In this document: piece by piece, positions 6,325-14,683 of the stretch
Position numbering within the stretch: the stretch's first letter is position 1
Layout: every line of letters begins with the position of its first letter
Assembly: GCA_030374735.1 (NCBI GenBank)
Contig: JASCIV010000620.1
Coordinates: 1 to 15,659, forward strand
Origin: Gracilaria caudata
Lineage: Eukaryota; Rhodophyta; Florideophyceae; Gracilariales; Gracilariaceae
Length of the DNA: 15,659 nt
Direction of reading: 5' to 3'
The notes under the pieces: model-generated
Told to the model about the DNA's origin: nothing
Seen by the model: only the letters and a program-made list of their open reading frames with translations
Database searches by the model: none
Translations under genes and position numbers: made by a program

Positions 6325-9300
6325 TCAGGTAGCCTCTAAGGGGCTCAGCTCCGTCATTCTGCGAAGCAGGAGTTTCGCTATCTTCTCTTCCAAAGGCCAT
6401 TTGTTCGCGCTCTCTTGGAGAGTTTCGAGATAGCGCTGTCTTACAAGTATTGGAAAAGAGAGGAGTGAGCCCGATGATGGCAACGCACGCATTTCATTCA
6501 TATCAATTGGCCTGTTTTCTACAGCCGACTTCCACCGGATGTGCTCCAGTCTTAGAGCTGTGTGGATGACTGCAAGACATTTTGGTCGGCCACTCGTCAG
6601 CAGTCTTTCACCTCCGGTTTCATTCATTTCCCCGCGACCTAGACCTATTCCCACTCTTTTCATTCCCTGCGAAATCCGAAGTGACTCAGCGTATATATCC
6701 CAGGTGCGCCGATACGAGAACTCAAATGCGCTAGGGTCTGTCACGATGCTTTTCTCCATAGACGTCAAAATTGAGGAACGGCTTGTGACGGCATAGGCTT
6801 CGATCAAATCATCCAGAAGTGCACCGTCCACGGGGAGGTCCTCAGAGTTCCTTCGTTTCAGACGGCAAATGATCGCAGCAAGCAATCGCCATTCCCCGAC
6901 GCTCTTTAGAAGATTCCCATACAGTCCTAGCATTTTCCCACGCCATCTCACCAACTTTCTTTCGGACTCTAGAGCCGGCTCAATACCGGTATCAGTATAA
7001 TGATAATTCCACATTCTGTAGAAATATCCGCGATACACTCCATCTGGACCCTGGTCTAAAGCTCGAAGCGCACTATCAGTCCCAAACAGTTTATCCAGCT
7101 CGAATAATGCAGTTTTTGTGTCCTTAAGCACCTCAACAAGAAGAACAGACTTACAAAATGTCGCCTTAAAGAAGAACTCCGAGTACACCATTTCTGACTT
7201 TGGATTCGCACAGAACTGCATGGCCAGAATAATATCCTCAGCTATTGCAATCTTCCGCTCAATTATCCAGTCATCGTCTTCTTTTCTGTGGTCTTCACCA
7301 ACCGGAACGAAGCGAGCTTGTGGATTAAAACTATACTTTTCGAGCAAAGACAGCGTTTCTGTCGCACTAATATTGTCGTCAGTAGCGCGGAGGATCTTCA
7401 TTCTTGCCGCATGAAGCTTGTATATGGGTTCAATATCCAATGGTTGCCGTGCAGCTTCTCTCAATTTCTTGTTCTCTACAATCGCACGCTGGAACACAGG
7501 CAAGTAATCCTTCGCAGGTCTTCCTTCTTTCCGCATTAATTTAGCTTCCAGAAAGACATAGTACCACAAGTATTTCTTCTGTCCGGCAGCATCAGGCTTC
7601 GCAGAGCGCGATACATCAGAGCCTTGTTTAGCACTCGAAGCCACGCCTTCTGAGTTCGTATCACTTGTCCGTACGTTCTGTGACCCACTTACTTGCTCCT
7701 GATCTATACCACAAAGTTTCTTTGCTTCTCGCAATTGTGCTAAGGCTACTGAAGAAAGACGAACTGTTTCCTCAGGATATTGGTTTCGGGGATGATTCAG
7801 AAGCTTGGTCTCCAGAGTACTATGTGTCCAATGCGTGTGAAAGTATCTAAGCTCACGAAGTCGTAAGATAGACAGAGCGGAGCTCCCGAATCGGATAGCC
7901 GCCAAGCGCTGGCGGTCGTTCTCACGGCTATCGTCATTTGGATGGGATTCGCCTATTAGGCGAGGACGGCAAGTTGTTGCGTTGGTCAGGCCAAAGGTCC
8001 CAAAAAGATCTCCATCGTCACCGAAACCATCCCATTCGTCTTCCACTTGAAATGCTTGACCAAGTACTAAAGCGGAGTTCATTGGAAGAACATCATTAGA
8101 GGCCCTCTGCACCCACGGATGGCAGAGCAGTGACTCGGCAAAAGCGAAGCTCGCTTCTGCACGTCCAAAGATCGCGTTGATGCTAGATATTTTCTCATCG
8201 AACGTGGCAAGGTCTCCAGGTCTATAAAGTCCAAACGAAGATAAGGACAGTTCTCTTTCATCTAAAGCAAGGTCTGCGGTCTCCACAAAGATTCTTCCGA
8301 GTAATATCCAAGCTCCGATGCTCCACGGCCGACTTCTAAGCGCCACGAGACAATCACTGTATGCGGAAATGAGACGTTCAGCGACCTCCTTTGGGCTCTT
8401 TCTTCTCTCAGCAGACTTTTGTTTTTTGTATTCTACATCATGTGTACCCATGGTTGACAAAGCATGCAAAGTGAAGACCTCAAAGTAAAGGACTGAGAGC
8501 TGAACGTGCTGAATCCTCTTCGTAGTGTTCACGTTGGTGCTTGAACTGAGACCCCGATTCCACTCTTCTTCAAGTCGTGTAACGTTCTCTGCAGCTCCTC
8601 TGGAAATATCACCCTCAGAAGAAATGACATCCATGACAATCTCATTGAGAGCTTTGAAGGGAAGTAAATGAACGTTACTGGGTGGCGTTTCAGGCAACGA
8701 TTCTGCAAGACGAGTCAAAACTTCTCTTAACTTCTTTCCTCGCCCACCATCGCGACGACGTTGCCCAATTGCTTCAAAGATCCTCTTTCGGTAGAAGAAG
8801 TACACAGTGCAGCACGCTTCTGTTTCAATTACCGGAACTACGTTCATGGGATCCCCCGATGTGAACTGCAGCCCTATGTGTTTACTTACTCGACATCCTT
8901 CCTCGAGCCAGAGGTCAACAGGGCCACCTTGAGAGTACGAAGAAGAGAGTTCTAAGTCCGGAATCTGATACAAACACTGGTAACATTGGGCCAGTTCTCG
9001 ACGAATGATGGTGACATTCCTCCATTCATAAGACGAATCGATCTGATTGATAGGGGTGTCATCGTCCTCATCGTCATCACTGCTTTCGTCTTCATCATCG
9101 CTGCTATCGTCTTCATCATCGCTGCTATCGTCTTCATCATCGCTGCTATCGACTTCATCATCGCCGCTATCGTCTTCATCATCGCCTTTTTCATTATTCT
9201 TCTGGTTCCCTCCCACCTGGACTTCTTGTTCCCCTTGATTTTCAGCTCGTTGTACGTCCTCGCTTTTGTTTTTCTCCCTTTCCTTAGCTTCAAGCTTTCC

Positions 9301-12300
9301 TCTCGGTTCTTTTACATCTAATATGTTTTCCCCATTTCCTTCCATATCCAGATCCTTTTCTTTACTCTGCGATCTTCCTCTACGTTTCTGTGCTGTTCGT
9401 TCTTCATTCGTTTGTTTTCTTTCTACAGTGTCTCTGGTTTCCGCTTCCACTGGTTCTTGATGATTGTGCCTTGGCTGGTTTGAAGAATCGTCATTAGGTG
9501 AAATTTCGTGTTTCTCTTGACCGTCAACTCGCTCAGAATCTTCTTCCATTCTGTCCAAAGACCGAGAAGCCTTACTCTGAGATAGAGGCTCAGAAACTTC
9601 CAATACCTTGGAGCGTGATATGAACGCGAGCTGACGCAAACGTTCGGCAAGAAACTGCGAGTAAAGCTTCATAAGAGCTCCACTTGTCCCTTCCTCCCTG
9701 CAACATCCCCTGTCCACGAGAGCTCGTAAGCAAAAAGAGGTAGCGAAAAGTCGTTTTGTTGTCAAAGACCTTATTAACGCTGACTCAGGACCTTGTGAAC
9801 GATTCTCAGGAGACATCCGACAATATTGATTTACCAGCACGCATCGCACGAAGGCGAGCATGCATCTCGTAAAGCCAAGCCTCTTGTTCTTCTGTGATGC
9901 TCCTAGTTCGGATATAGGAGCAGAAAACTTGAGGATGGGAATCTTCGTAATAAGAAGCTTGGTCAGAGAGATCAAAGTTATCTCTGCAATTGAAGCAGCT
10001 TTTTCCATTGACCAGCCGCAGACAACTTCTTCTACGTTCCACAAATCGGAACTGGAAGGGCCGGCAACCCTTTTGATCACTAACGCATACTTCCTAATTA
10101 GAACCAATAGGTCAGCTAATCTGATTTCGCAAGACCCCGCCTTATTCATTGGTTTGTCAATCTGATTGGCCTCGTCTCGCAACTGGGCAGCGTAGAAGTG
10201 AACAGCCATTCGCAAGCGAACCGAAAAACAAAGAAGCTCACCAACAAGATCAGCAGCTTTAGCGCAGGCTTCACCAAATACTTTCAACCGTGGTTCGAGT
10301 TCGATTTCGGCATCCAGACGCTCATCCCATTTTCTGTGCTCCATGGTCGTTGAGAATTCGGTGACAAGATCGTTGTCGTCCCACTTGTCATACTCCAGGG
10401 CTCTTATGGACGCGTTTACAGAAGGGGCGAGAATCGTAACTGTGCGTATTGCTGCCTGTTTATCGCCTTGAGCCACTTTAGAGAGCTCAACTTCAGCCTT
10501 TTCAAGATCACCAGCTCGCTTCAGCCTTGACAGTCTTTCGTTGATTACATTTCGAAGAGAGTCGAAAGAATATCCGGACAATTCTGGTCCCGCGGCTTTA
10601 GGTATGGAATCGTTACTTTCGCCGTGTTTAAGGCTCTGAAGGAGAGCCAAAGCCTCACTAGCGCTGTCGAAAGCCATTTGCATTTTTCCACAGCATTCAT
10701 TTAGGTTCGCCCTCACCCACATTAGGCGAAGCTGGAGGAAGGCCGATTCAGTGCCGATGTCAAAGTCAATGGCTATGTGTGATAGTAACCGAGATGCTTC
10801 TTTGAATCGACGTTCCTTCGCCTTCCCGGCCTTCTTCCCAGATAGAAGCATGGCCTCTATTACGAGAGCAGTTGTAGATACCGAACCAGGCACGTGAAAC
10901 TGTAGTCTGTTTCGTAGAGTTGACCATAGCAAGGCAAGTGACGATGAATATTGAGCTACCTGAATCTCAGAAAGTTTATTCAAAGTTCTCACCATTATAT
11001 CAGCAGGACCACTGTTCTTCTCCGGAACAGAGCCTATGAAGCTGCGAACTTGTTCTGCCTCTGCTCGCTCATCAATGACAGTGTTCCAAGCACATGTACG
11101 TTGCTTTTGCTTTGCATCACCAACGACAGTTTTGCTACGGGAATTTGCTTGATTTCTCTTTCTGAACTGATTTGTTTCCATGTCTTCAGAGTCTCCATCT
11201 CCAAGTCTATCCTGCCATATGTCCAGAAGTGTTCTTATAAGGTCGACATCCATTTGCGTACTGTCTTTGGCACCTGTTGCAGTTCTGGTCAAACGACGTT
11301 CTTCATCCTGATTGTCCTGTTGAGTTCTAGCACGGCTTGATCTTCGCAGTTCAGGTTTCTTCGGCTGTTCCAATTGGGGATCTTTCTGTGATTGCAACAC
11401 GTCTTCCATTTTCATGGTTTTGGTTTGCACAGGTTTTTCAATTGCTTCCGACTCGTTTTCATTATTGAACGTTTCCTGCGTTCCTTCAACGTTGGCAGTG
11501 GAAGATCCCTCTAACTGCTTTTGGTTCGAGCTTTCGGCCGCTGATTGCGTCGATACAACACAATTAGGTGTATCGCCTGCATTTCTCGATACAAGTGGAG
11601 GTTCGCCCCTGGAAGACCGTTGCGTAGTCGATTCCCCACCGTTTGATGGTGCTACTTCCTCAGTAGGGCTTGGCATCAAAACCAAATCATCACCGTTGTT
11701 CTCGGGGGAAGAAGGAACAATTACTACGATGTCTTGGTCATTTGATTTGTCAGAAGTACTTGCACGAATTTCATCATTAACATCGAACGAAATAGGATGT
11801 GAAACTTCGTAAGTATTGTTTGACTCGCCAGATGAAAGACGGCGTTCCAGACATGAAATGAGAGCATCAACCAGACAAGCCCAAGAAAGTTCCGATAAAA
11901 CAATCCGTTCGTGGGTTGGTGTCTGAAGCTCTAGTTGACAAGCATTAAGTTGCTTGTGACGATTCGAGATACACAGAGATATCTGCGAGGAAAGTTTCTC
12001 GAGATTAGGGTCGAGTACATCTTCATCAGCGTCGAACATAGCATATAAAACAGCCTCATAATCAGATTGAGCGAGCCAATGACGAGGTCTCATTGACAAG
12101 GCTACTTCGTAGGCTCTCCTTGCAATATGCAAACGGCCTGTCTGAACGGCTGCTCGCGCGGCTTTCAGCCAGGTCAGGAAGTCAGTGTTATCGTCATCAA
12201 GAGCGTGTGAATAGTTTGATAGTGCATGATCAGGATCATTTAGCCGGGCGTATACATCTGCTAAATTGCGATGGACAGCATAGCGTAAACGACGTTCCCA

Positions 12301-12519
12301 CAGAGGCGTTGGTGGGCGCGGTCTCTTGCCTAGTCGCTGATTTCGTGATTCTGACAGGTCATGCACGATTTCGGTGAGGGCGGTCTTCGCAGTCTGAGCC
12401 TCCTCATTGAGAGCGGACTCATATTTGGTGAGGAGGCGATTTTCTCTTTGCTCGGGGGTTTCGACCTTTGAGGCTGGCAGCTTCTGAGCGGAACTGGATG
12501 TTGCCCATTGTTGAAGCAT
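6325..12519 (-). CDS. CABIN1/Hir3-like TPR protein of the HIRA histone chaperone complex
   Basis: A single uninterrupted frame of 2064 residues. Starting from ATG at 12519, the N terminus (about 30-170) shows an initial A...Y helix pair and TPR repeats: YAVHRNLADVYARLNDPDHA, then ALDDDNTDFLTWLKAARAA, then GRLHIARRAYEVALSMRPRHW. This matches the start of CABIN1 and yeast Hir3, the large subunit that scaffolds the HIRA complex depositing histone H3.3/H4 independently of replication. Residues 245-410 are low-complexity (Ser/Asn/Glu-rich), 1000-1150 are highly charged, and 1111-1152 are an acidic DEDDSSD repeat. Further helical, TPR-like stretches occur at about 1330-1480 (for example SIGAWILLGRIFVETADLAL) and after 1680. 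The C-terminal third is alpha-helical with KSVLLVEVLKDTKTALFELD near 1780-1800. Family call rests on the N-terminal TPRs, overall size and the acidic tract. Another large TPR scaffold is possible. Confidence 0.7.
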   Translation of the reverse strand: MLQQWATSSSAQKLPASKVETPEQRENRLLTKYESALNEEAQTAKTALTEIVHDLSESRNQRLGKRPRPPTPLWERRLRYAVHRNLADVYARLNDPDHALSNYSHALDDDNTDFLTWLKAARAAVQTGRLHIARRAYEVALSMRPRHWLAQSDYEAVLYAMFDADEDVLDPNLEKLSSQISLCISNRHKQLNACQLELQTPTHERIVLSELSWACLVDALISCLERRLSSGESNNTYEVSHPISFDVNDEIRASTSDKSNDQDIVVIVPSSPENNGDDLVLMPSPTEEVAPSNGGESTTQRSSRGEPPLVSRNAGDTPNCVVSTQSAAESSNQKQLEGSSTANVEGTQETFNNENESEAIEKPVQTKTMKMEDVLQSQKDPQLEQPKKPELRRSSRARTQQDNQDEERRLTRTATGAKDSTQMDVDLIRTLLDIWQDRLGDGDSEDMETNQFRKRNQANSRSKTVVGDAKQKQRTCAWNTVIDERAEAEQVRSFIGSVPEKNSGPADIMVRTLNKLSEIQVAQYSSSLALLWSTLRNRLQFHVPGSVSTTALVIEAMLLSGKKAGKAKERRFKEASRLLSHIAIDFDIGTESAFLQLRLMWVRANLNECCGKMQMAFDSASEALALLQSLKHGESNDSIPKAAGPELSGYSFDSLRNVINERLSRLKRAGDLEKAEVELSKVAQGDKQAAIRTVTILAPSVNASIRALEYDKWDDNDLVTEFSTTMEHRKWDERLDAEIELEPRLKVFGEACAKAADLVGELLCFSVRLRMAVHFYAAQLRDEANQIDKPMNKAGSCEIRLADLLVLIRKYALVIKRVAGPSSSDLWNVEEVVCGWSMEKAASIAEITLISLTKLLITKIPILKFSAPISELGASQKNKRLGFTRCMLAFVRCVLVNQYCRMSPENRSQGPESALIRSLTTKRLFATSFCLRALVDRGCCREEGTSGALMKLYSQFLAERLRQLAFISRSKVLEVSEPLSQSKASRSLDRMEEDSERVDGQEKHEISPNDDSSNQPRHNHQEPVEAETRDTVERKQTNEERTAQKRRGRSQSKEKDLDMEGNGENILDVKEPRGKLEAKEREKNKSEDVQRAENQGEQEVQVGGNQKNNEKGDDEDDSGDDEVDSSDDEDDSSDDEDDSSDDEDESSDDDEDDDTPINQIDSSYEWRNVTIIRRELAQCYQCLYQIPDLELSSSYSQGGPVDLWLEEGCRVSKHIGLQFTSGDPMNVVPVIETEACCTVYFFYRKRIFEAIGQRRRDGGRGKKLREVLTRLAESLPETPPSNVHLLPFKALNEIVMDVISSEGDISRGAAENVTRLEEEWNRGLSSSTNVNTTKRIQHVQLSVLYFEVFTLHALSTMGTHDVEYKKQKSAERRKSPKEVAERLISAYSDCLVALRSRPWSIGAWILLGRIFVETADLALDERELSLSSFGLYRPGDLATFDEKISSINAIFGRAEASFAFAESLLCHPWVQRASNDVLPMNSALVLGQAFQVEDEWDGFGDDGDLFGTFGLTNATTCRPRLIGESHPNDDSRENDRQRLAAIRFGSSALSILRLRELRYFHTHWTHSTLETKLLNHPRNQYPEETVRLSSVALAQLREAKKLCGIDQEQVSGSQNVRTSDTNSEGVASSAKQGSDVSRSAKPDAAGQKKYLWYYVFLEAKLMRKEGRPAKDYLPVFQRAIVENKKLREAARQPLDIEPIYKLHAARMKILRATDDNISATETLSLLEKYSFNPQARFVPVGEDHRKEDDDWIIERKIAIAEDIILAMQFCANPKSEMVYSEFFFKATFCKSVLLVEVLKDTKTALFELDKLFGTDSALRALDQGPDGVYRGYFYRMWNYHYTDTGIEPALESERKLVRWRGKMLGLYGNLLKSVGEWRLLAAIICRLKRRNSEDLPVDGALLDDLIEAYAVTSRSSILTSMEKSIVTDPSAFEFSYRRTWDIYAESLRISQGMKRVGIGLGRGEMNETGGERLLTSGRPKCLAVIHTALRLEHIRWKSAVENRPIDMNEMRALPSSGSLLSFPILVRQRYLETLQESANKWPLEEKIAKLLLRRMTELSPLEAT
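9064..9186. repeat. 21-base tandem repeat encoding DEDDSSD units
   Basis: About five copies of a 21-base unit (GTCTTCATCATCGCTGCTATC on the plus strand). Three are identical (9088-9108, 9109-9129, 9130-9150), then comes a variant (9151-9171) and a partial copy (9172-9186). A diverged 24-base copy (9064-9087) precedes them. On the coding minus strand each unit adds seven residues, DEDDSSD-like, to the acidic tract of the CABIN1-like protein. The length keeps frame, so copy number can vary without breaking the protein. Confidence 0.9.
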
Positions 12520-13341
12520 GGCCCTCTTACGAAGGCCGTAGACCCTTCCACGGTCTCGCCACGTGAAAGTATGGAGCGCAGAGTTCGAACCGTGTACGGT
12601 AATTCCTTACGTGCGACCCGGTTCGGCTCAAAGATAGGCAGGCGCGACAGGAACATGTTCCAAACCAAAGCACGAAGTCGGTTTTTATGTTTTACCGTTG
12701 TGCAATTGATATGCATAAGATAGACTGCCTTGTGAAGCCGCAGGTGGTGTCACACGCGGATTGAAATCCACTCGGTCCGCGCGGATCAACACATCTGACA
12801 TTCGCTGTCAGTGACCTGACTTTGTCACAGATGACACTTTCAGTTTTCGTCAAAAACGTCTGCTGACGAGACCACACAATCCTCCGTGTCAGTACGTGAA
12901 CGTGTACACGTGTTCATTTCTAAAGCAGATACAGTATTGGTACCAAGGGTACTCTTTCGGACAACGCAGAAATACGGGATTGAGAACTCGGCAGGTTTCT
13001 TCGTGGGTTTGGATATAGAACGTCAGCAGCACGACAAGCAGCATGACCATCTTCAACAAGGGCTGCTCGTGCCTGACTTAAGGCAGATACCTGCAACTTT
13101 CAACTGGCTGTTGAACTTCCTTACCAACCTCTCTATGTCGTGATCCCTACATGTGCTGTGCGCTTCGACGTTCACTACATTGAGATCATAGCGTGGAGCT
13201 TTTGCTGGTTGGAGTACGCCTCCGTCGGCAATGTTGGTTTAGGAGCGTCACAATTTTGCTTTCTCATATCGCCTAAACCGGTATCTTTTCTTATTTCTAC
13301 TCCCAGGACCACTCTTGAACTGCCAATCCACAGCTCGGGCC
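12520..13341. promoter_or_regulatory. Divergent upstream region of the CABIN1-like gene (minus) and ABC ATPase gene (plus)
   Basis: This 822-base stretch between two start codons has no recognisable gene. It contains six TGTCA/TGACA cores (12748, 12796, 12806, 12823, 12832, 12887), several arranged as inverted pairs (12796-12810; GTGAC/GTCAC at 12811-12828). There are also palindromes TCCGCGCGGA (12776-12785) and ACGTGTACACGT (12900-12911), and CACGTG at 12560-12565, about 40 bases upstream of the CABIN1-like ATG, and again at 12907-12912. Short open frames at 12886-13143 and 13140-13397 start with GTG or have no protein-like features. A pyrimidine tract ending CCCAG (about 13282-13306) before the ABC gene could be a 3' splice site of a leader intron. 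Confidence 0.5.
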
Positions 13342-14604
13342 ATGGTCAGCTTTGTTCCCGCCTTACCCTGTCGGGAGTCCAGTTTTGTTGCGTTTGACCA
13401 AGCCTCTGGACATCGGAATTCATTATGCGCTCGCGGACGACCCACGCACGGTGCACGGAAGCCCCTCAAAACGACTACGATGATCCTTGACTTCTTCAGA
13501 GGTTCTCAAACTGTGGACCTCATGTCCCTCGCACAAGATCACCCAGCAGTGAGCGTTACTAATCTTCGCAAGACTTTCAAAAAGCAAGTCAAGGGTCCTG
13601 GATCCAAGAAGCGGGAAAATTTGACAATCACGGCCATCGACAACCTCACGTTTTCGGTTCCTCAAGGACGCATTTTGGGCCTGCTGGGTCCTAACAGCAG
13701 CGGAAAGACCACAACCCTAAGATGCATGTCCACTCTTTCGTCGCCGGATGAAGGATCTATCAAGTACTACGGCATCGATTCCGTGAAAGACGCGTCTCTC
13801 GTACGAAACATAATAGGCTATGTGGCACAGAGCGCGGGTTTGGACAAAGTGCTAACCGGCAGAGAGCATCTCGAATTGTTTGCGAACCTTGCGCACCTCG
13901 ATCGTCACGAAATACCATATGTGATCGAAAACCTCATAGAATTGCTTCGTTTAGAAGACTTTATTGATCGTCAAACTGGAGTGTACTCTGGTGGTGTTGT
14001 AAGGCGTCTCGATTTGGCCATAGCTTTGTTACATCAGCCTCCCATTCTTATCCTTGATGAGCCCACGGTTGGTTTGGATATCGAAACACGAAGAGTGATT
14101 TGGGATGTGCTACGTTCATGGCGTGACGATGGCGGTACGGTGATACTGTCTTCCCACTACTTGGAAGAAGTTGACCTTCTCTCCGACGACATTATCATTC
14201 TGGAGAAGGGCGTCATGCTGGCGCACGGCTCGTCAGCAGAATTGAAGGAAAGTCTGGGTGGCGACCGCGTGACGGTGCGATTGAAAGAGTTCACCAGCTT
14301 AGATAGCGCCGAAAGCGCGTGCAGCATTCTAAAGCAGCGCGGTCTGGTACAGACAGCAATTATCAATCGTCTGCAAAACAACTCCCTGGAGCTGGTGGTG
14401 GACTCGAGAAAGGCACAGATTGGGACTGAGATTGTTCAGTGCTTGGGAGAGATTGGATATGACAGGCTGTTTAGTTTTGCGCAGAGCAAGCCTAGTTTAG
14501 ACGACGTTTACTTGGCTGCAACGGGTCGCTCTCTGCTAGACGCTGATATACAAGCCAAAGAGAGTCGTTCCGAAAAGTCGATACGACAGGAAAACATGGC
14601 GTAG
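13342..14604 (+). CDS. DrrA-type ABC transporter ATP-binding protein, probably plastid-targeted
   Basis: A 420-residue soluble ATPase half of an ABC exporter related to bacterial daunorubicin-resistance DrrA proteins. Motifs from the ATG: Walker A GPNSSGKTT (116-124), Q-loop VAQSAG with Gln163, signature YSGGVVRRLDLA (215-226), Walker B LILDEP with catalytic Glu240, D-loop GLD (244-246) and H-loop SSHYLEE with His272. A C-terminal domain ends in LDDVYLAATGRSL, typical of DrrA. All catalytic residues are present, so it should hydrolyse ATP. It lacks membrane segments and needs a separate permease, which is not in the window. The first 60 or so residues (MVSFVPALPCRESSFVAF...) precede the ABC fold. 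They are rich in Ser, Arg and Ala, poor in acidic residues, and have Phe near the start, as in red-algal plastid transit peptides. The first ATG after an in-frame stop at 13240 is at 13342; Met47 is an alternative. Substrate unknown. Confidence 0.88.
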   Translation: MVSFVPALPCRESSFVAFDQASGHRNSLCARGRPTHGARKPLKTTTMILDFFRGSQTVDLMSLAQDHPAVSVTNLRKTFKKQVKGPGSKKRENLTITAIDNLTFSVPQGRILGLLGPNSSGKTTTLRCMSTLSSPDEGSIKYYGIDSVKDASLVRNIIGYVAQSAGLDKVLTGREHLELFANLAHLDRHEIPYVIENLIELLRLEDFIDRQTGVYSGGVVRRLDLAIALLHQPPILILDEPTVGLDIETRRVIWDVLRSWRDDGGTVILSSHYLEEVDLLSDDIIILEKGVMLAHGSSAELKESLGGDRVTVRLKEFTSLDSAESACSILKQRGLVQTAIINRLQNNSLELVVDSRKAQIGTEIVQCLGEIGYDRLFSFAQSKPSLDDVYLAATGRSLLDADIQAKESRSEKSIRQENMA

Positions 14605-14683
14605 AGGGGGTCGCGATTGCAAGCAAAGCCGTGTATGAGATTTTGATTAAACAGAAATGAGGCATTTGTACATAGAGCGGGGG
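14605..14683. other. Convergent 3' spacer between ABC ATPase and DUF1995-like genes
   Basis: Just 79 bases separate the two stop codons, so the transcripts very probably overlap at their 3' ends. An ATTAAA poly(A)-like hexamer on the plus strand (14646-14651) lies 42 bases after the ABC stop. No hexamer was seen for the minus-strand gene before the other coding region begins. Confidence 0.6.
14646..14651 (+). terminator. Possible poly(A) signal ATTAAA of the ABC ATPase gene
   Basis: The common variant hexamer ATTAAA, 42 bases after the stop codon in an AT-rich stretch. Cleavage 10-30 bases further on would fall at or just inside the 3' end of the opposing gene. Confidence 0.35.

Noticed and set aside
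9064..9186. Regular repeats as a CRISPR array
   Set aside because: The units are contiguous without spacers and encode an in-frame acidic tract.
8952..9321. Open frames of repeated SSSSSLLS or IIAAIVF type on the plus strand and AAMMKT type on the minus strand
   Set aside because: Off-frame readings of the 21-base repeat inside the CABIN1-like gene.
12577..12605. tRNA T-arm-like GGTTCGAAC on the minus strand
   Set aside because: The flanking bases do not form a T stem or acceptor stem.
12886..13397. Two 85-codon plus-strand frames upstream of the ABC gene
   Set aside because: Non-ATG or unsupported starts, no domain-like pattern, and they lie in a promoter-like region.
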